Made by a program: the position numbers and the translations under genes
The notes under the pieces: generated by a model
Told to the model about the DNA's origin: nothing
What the model saw: only the letters and a program-made list of their open reading frames with translations
Database searches by the model: none
DNA from: Hyunsoonleella aestuarii
GTDB lineage: Bacteria; Bacteroidota; Bacteroidia; Flavobacteriales; Flavobacteriaceae
Length of the DNA: 64,000 nucleotides
Assembly: GCF_006148925.1 (NCBI RefSeq)
Contig: NZ_VAWB01000001.1
Coordinates: 1,144,001-1,208,000 of the forward strand
Direction: 5' to 3'
Shown here: piece after piece, positions 63,153 to 64,000 of the stretch
Numbering within the stretch: the first letter of the stretch is position 1
Layout of the letters: each line of letters opens with the position of its first letter

Positions 63153-64000
63153 AGAAGGTTTTAATTACAGGAGCATCAGGGTTTTTAGGATCACATTTAT
63201 GTGAAAGATTTTTAAAGGAAGGCTATCGAGTTATTGGTATGGATAACTTCATTACTGGCGATAGTAAAAATATTAGTCATTTGTTTAATAACCCTAGTTT
63301 TGAATTTATTGAACATGATGTTTCAGAATTTATAAAAGTTGACTGCGATTTAGATTACATACTTCATTTTGCTTCACCTGCAAGTCCAATAGACTATTTG
63401 AAAATCCCAATTCAGACATTAAAAGTGGGGTCGTTAGGTACTCACAACTTGTTAGGTTTAGCAAAAGCAAAAGGAGCAAGAATGTTGATCGCTTCAACAT
63501 CAGAAGTTTATGGCGACCCATTAGTACATCCTCAAACTGAGGATTATTATGGTAATGTAAATACAATTGGCCCAAGAGGAGTATATGATGAAGCTAAACG
63601 TTTTCAAGAGTCTATAACTATGGCTTATCATAGATTTCATGGTTTAGAAACACGTATTGTAAGAATATTTAATACCTATGGTCCTAGAATGAGGTTAAAT
63701 GATGGACGAGTTATTCCAGCCTTTATGGGTCAAGCATTAAGAGGTGAAGATTTAACGGTTTTTGGAGACGGTTCTCAAACACGCTCATTTTGTTATGTAG
63801 ATGATCAAGTAGAAGGTATTTATCGATTACTTTTGAGTGACTATGTTGAACCTGTCAACATTGGCAATCCTCATGAAATTACTATTAAAGATTTTGCCGA
63901 AGAAATAATTAAATTAACAGGAACTAACCAAAAAATAATTTATAAGGATTTACCAGTTAATGATCCACTCCAAAGACAACCAGATATTTCTTTAGCTAAA
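63149..64000 (+). CDS. UDP-glucuronate decarboxylase (UDP-xylose synthase), partial
   Basis: 284 residues are visible; the gene runs off the window. [77 protein letters not shown] with Tyr-x3-Lys, [18 protein letters not shown] and the [15 protein letters not shown] block are the marks of UDP-xylose synthase. It turns UDP-glucuronate into UDP-xylose. It overlaps ugd by four bases, so the two steps are coupled. Confidence 0.95.
   Translation, partial: MKKVLITGASGFLGSHLCERFLKEGYRVIGMDNFITGDSKNISHLFNNPSFEFIEHDVSEFIKVDCDLDYILHFASPASPIDYLKIPIQTLKVGSLGTHNLLGLAKAKGARMLIASTSEVYGDPLVHPQTEDYYGNVNTIGPRGVYDEAKRFQESITMAYHRFHGLETRIVRIFNTYGPRMRLNDGRVIPAFMGQALRGEDLTVFGDGSQTRSFCYVDDQVEGIYRLLLSDYVEPVNIGNPHEITIKDFAEEIIKLTGTNQKIIYKDLPVNDPLQRQPDISLAK

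Noticed and set aside
1-64000. CRISPR arrays, insertion sequences, prophage genes or rRNA genes
   Set aside because: No regularly spaced repeats, transposase motifs, phage structural genes or rRNA sequence were seen in the window.

Overview
The window comes from an AT-rich member of the Bacteroidota, most likely a marine-type Flavobacteriaceae. Three secreted proteins end in type A C-terminal sorting domains of the type IX secretion system. Most well-placed promoters fit the Bacteroidota -7 consensus TAnnTTTG, Shine-Dalgarno sequences are essentially absent, and several families are typical of this phylum (DUF4175, DUF4837, DUF6438, FecI/FecR/TonB-receptor trio, GH3-like ligase). Everything here was read by eye; no database search was run.

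Layout. 1-5911: end of an FG-GAP-like protein, a secreted non-catalytic beta-sandwich protein and a multidomain GH81 endo-1,3-beta-glucanase, probably the edge of a laminarin-use locus. 5912-17824: mostly housekeeping genes (LysE-type exporter, tRNA-Cys, folB, a zinc-ribbon protein, glnS, DUF1761, a FemAB-like protein, an SPFH protein, a small outer membrane barrel, gltX). They surround a NarL-type two-component system followed by a small secreted protein with three LTGP-KPW motifs. 17949-25906: DUF4175-ybeY, then mnmG flanked by two parS-like palindromes, a methyltransferase, a Skp-like lipoprotein and a DUF6438 protein. 26238-30192: an ECF sigma factor, FecR anti-sigma factor and TonB-dependent receptor. 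30211-40802: holB, a T9SS cargo protein, pgk, a LysM lytic transglycosylase, DUF4837, tatA, an M23 peptidase, a GH3-like ligase and a nucleoside-phosphorylase-like protein.

40812-64000 is one long surface-polysaccharide locus, all on the plus strand and still open at the window edge. It holds a Wzz-like protein and rfbBACD for dTDP-L-rhamnose, with rfbD truncated at its 3' end. Next come an initiating sugar transferase, a DegT aminotransferase with a PseB-like dehydratase for amino-dideoxy sugars, and gmd/fcl for GDP-L-fucose. A Wzx flippase, two polymerase/ligase-like membrane proteins, four glycosyltransferases, acetyl- and pyruvyl-transferases and an SGNH hydrolase follow. A secreted beta-propeller, UDP-glucose dehydrogenase and UDP-glucuronate decarboxylase close the visible part. 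Together these predict a Wzx/Wzy-type glycan with rhamnose, fucose, an amino-dideoxy sugar and uronate/xylose, decorated by pyruvyl and acyl groups. Genes are tightly packed, often overlapping, and several start with TTG.

Best leads: the two-component system with a 7-2-7 palindrome before the LTGP-KPW protein; the two parS-like sites around mnmG; the truncated rfbD beside a coding-looking remnant; the secreted propeller coupled to a ligase-like gene; and the sensor kinase whose membrane helix begins upstream of any normal start codon.
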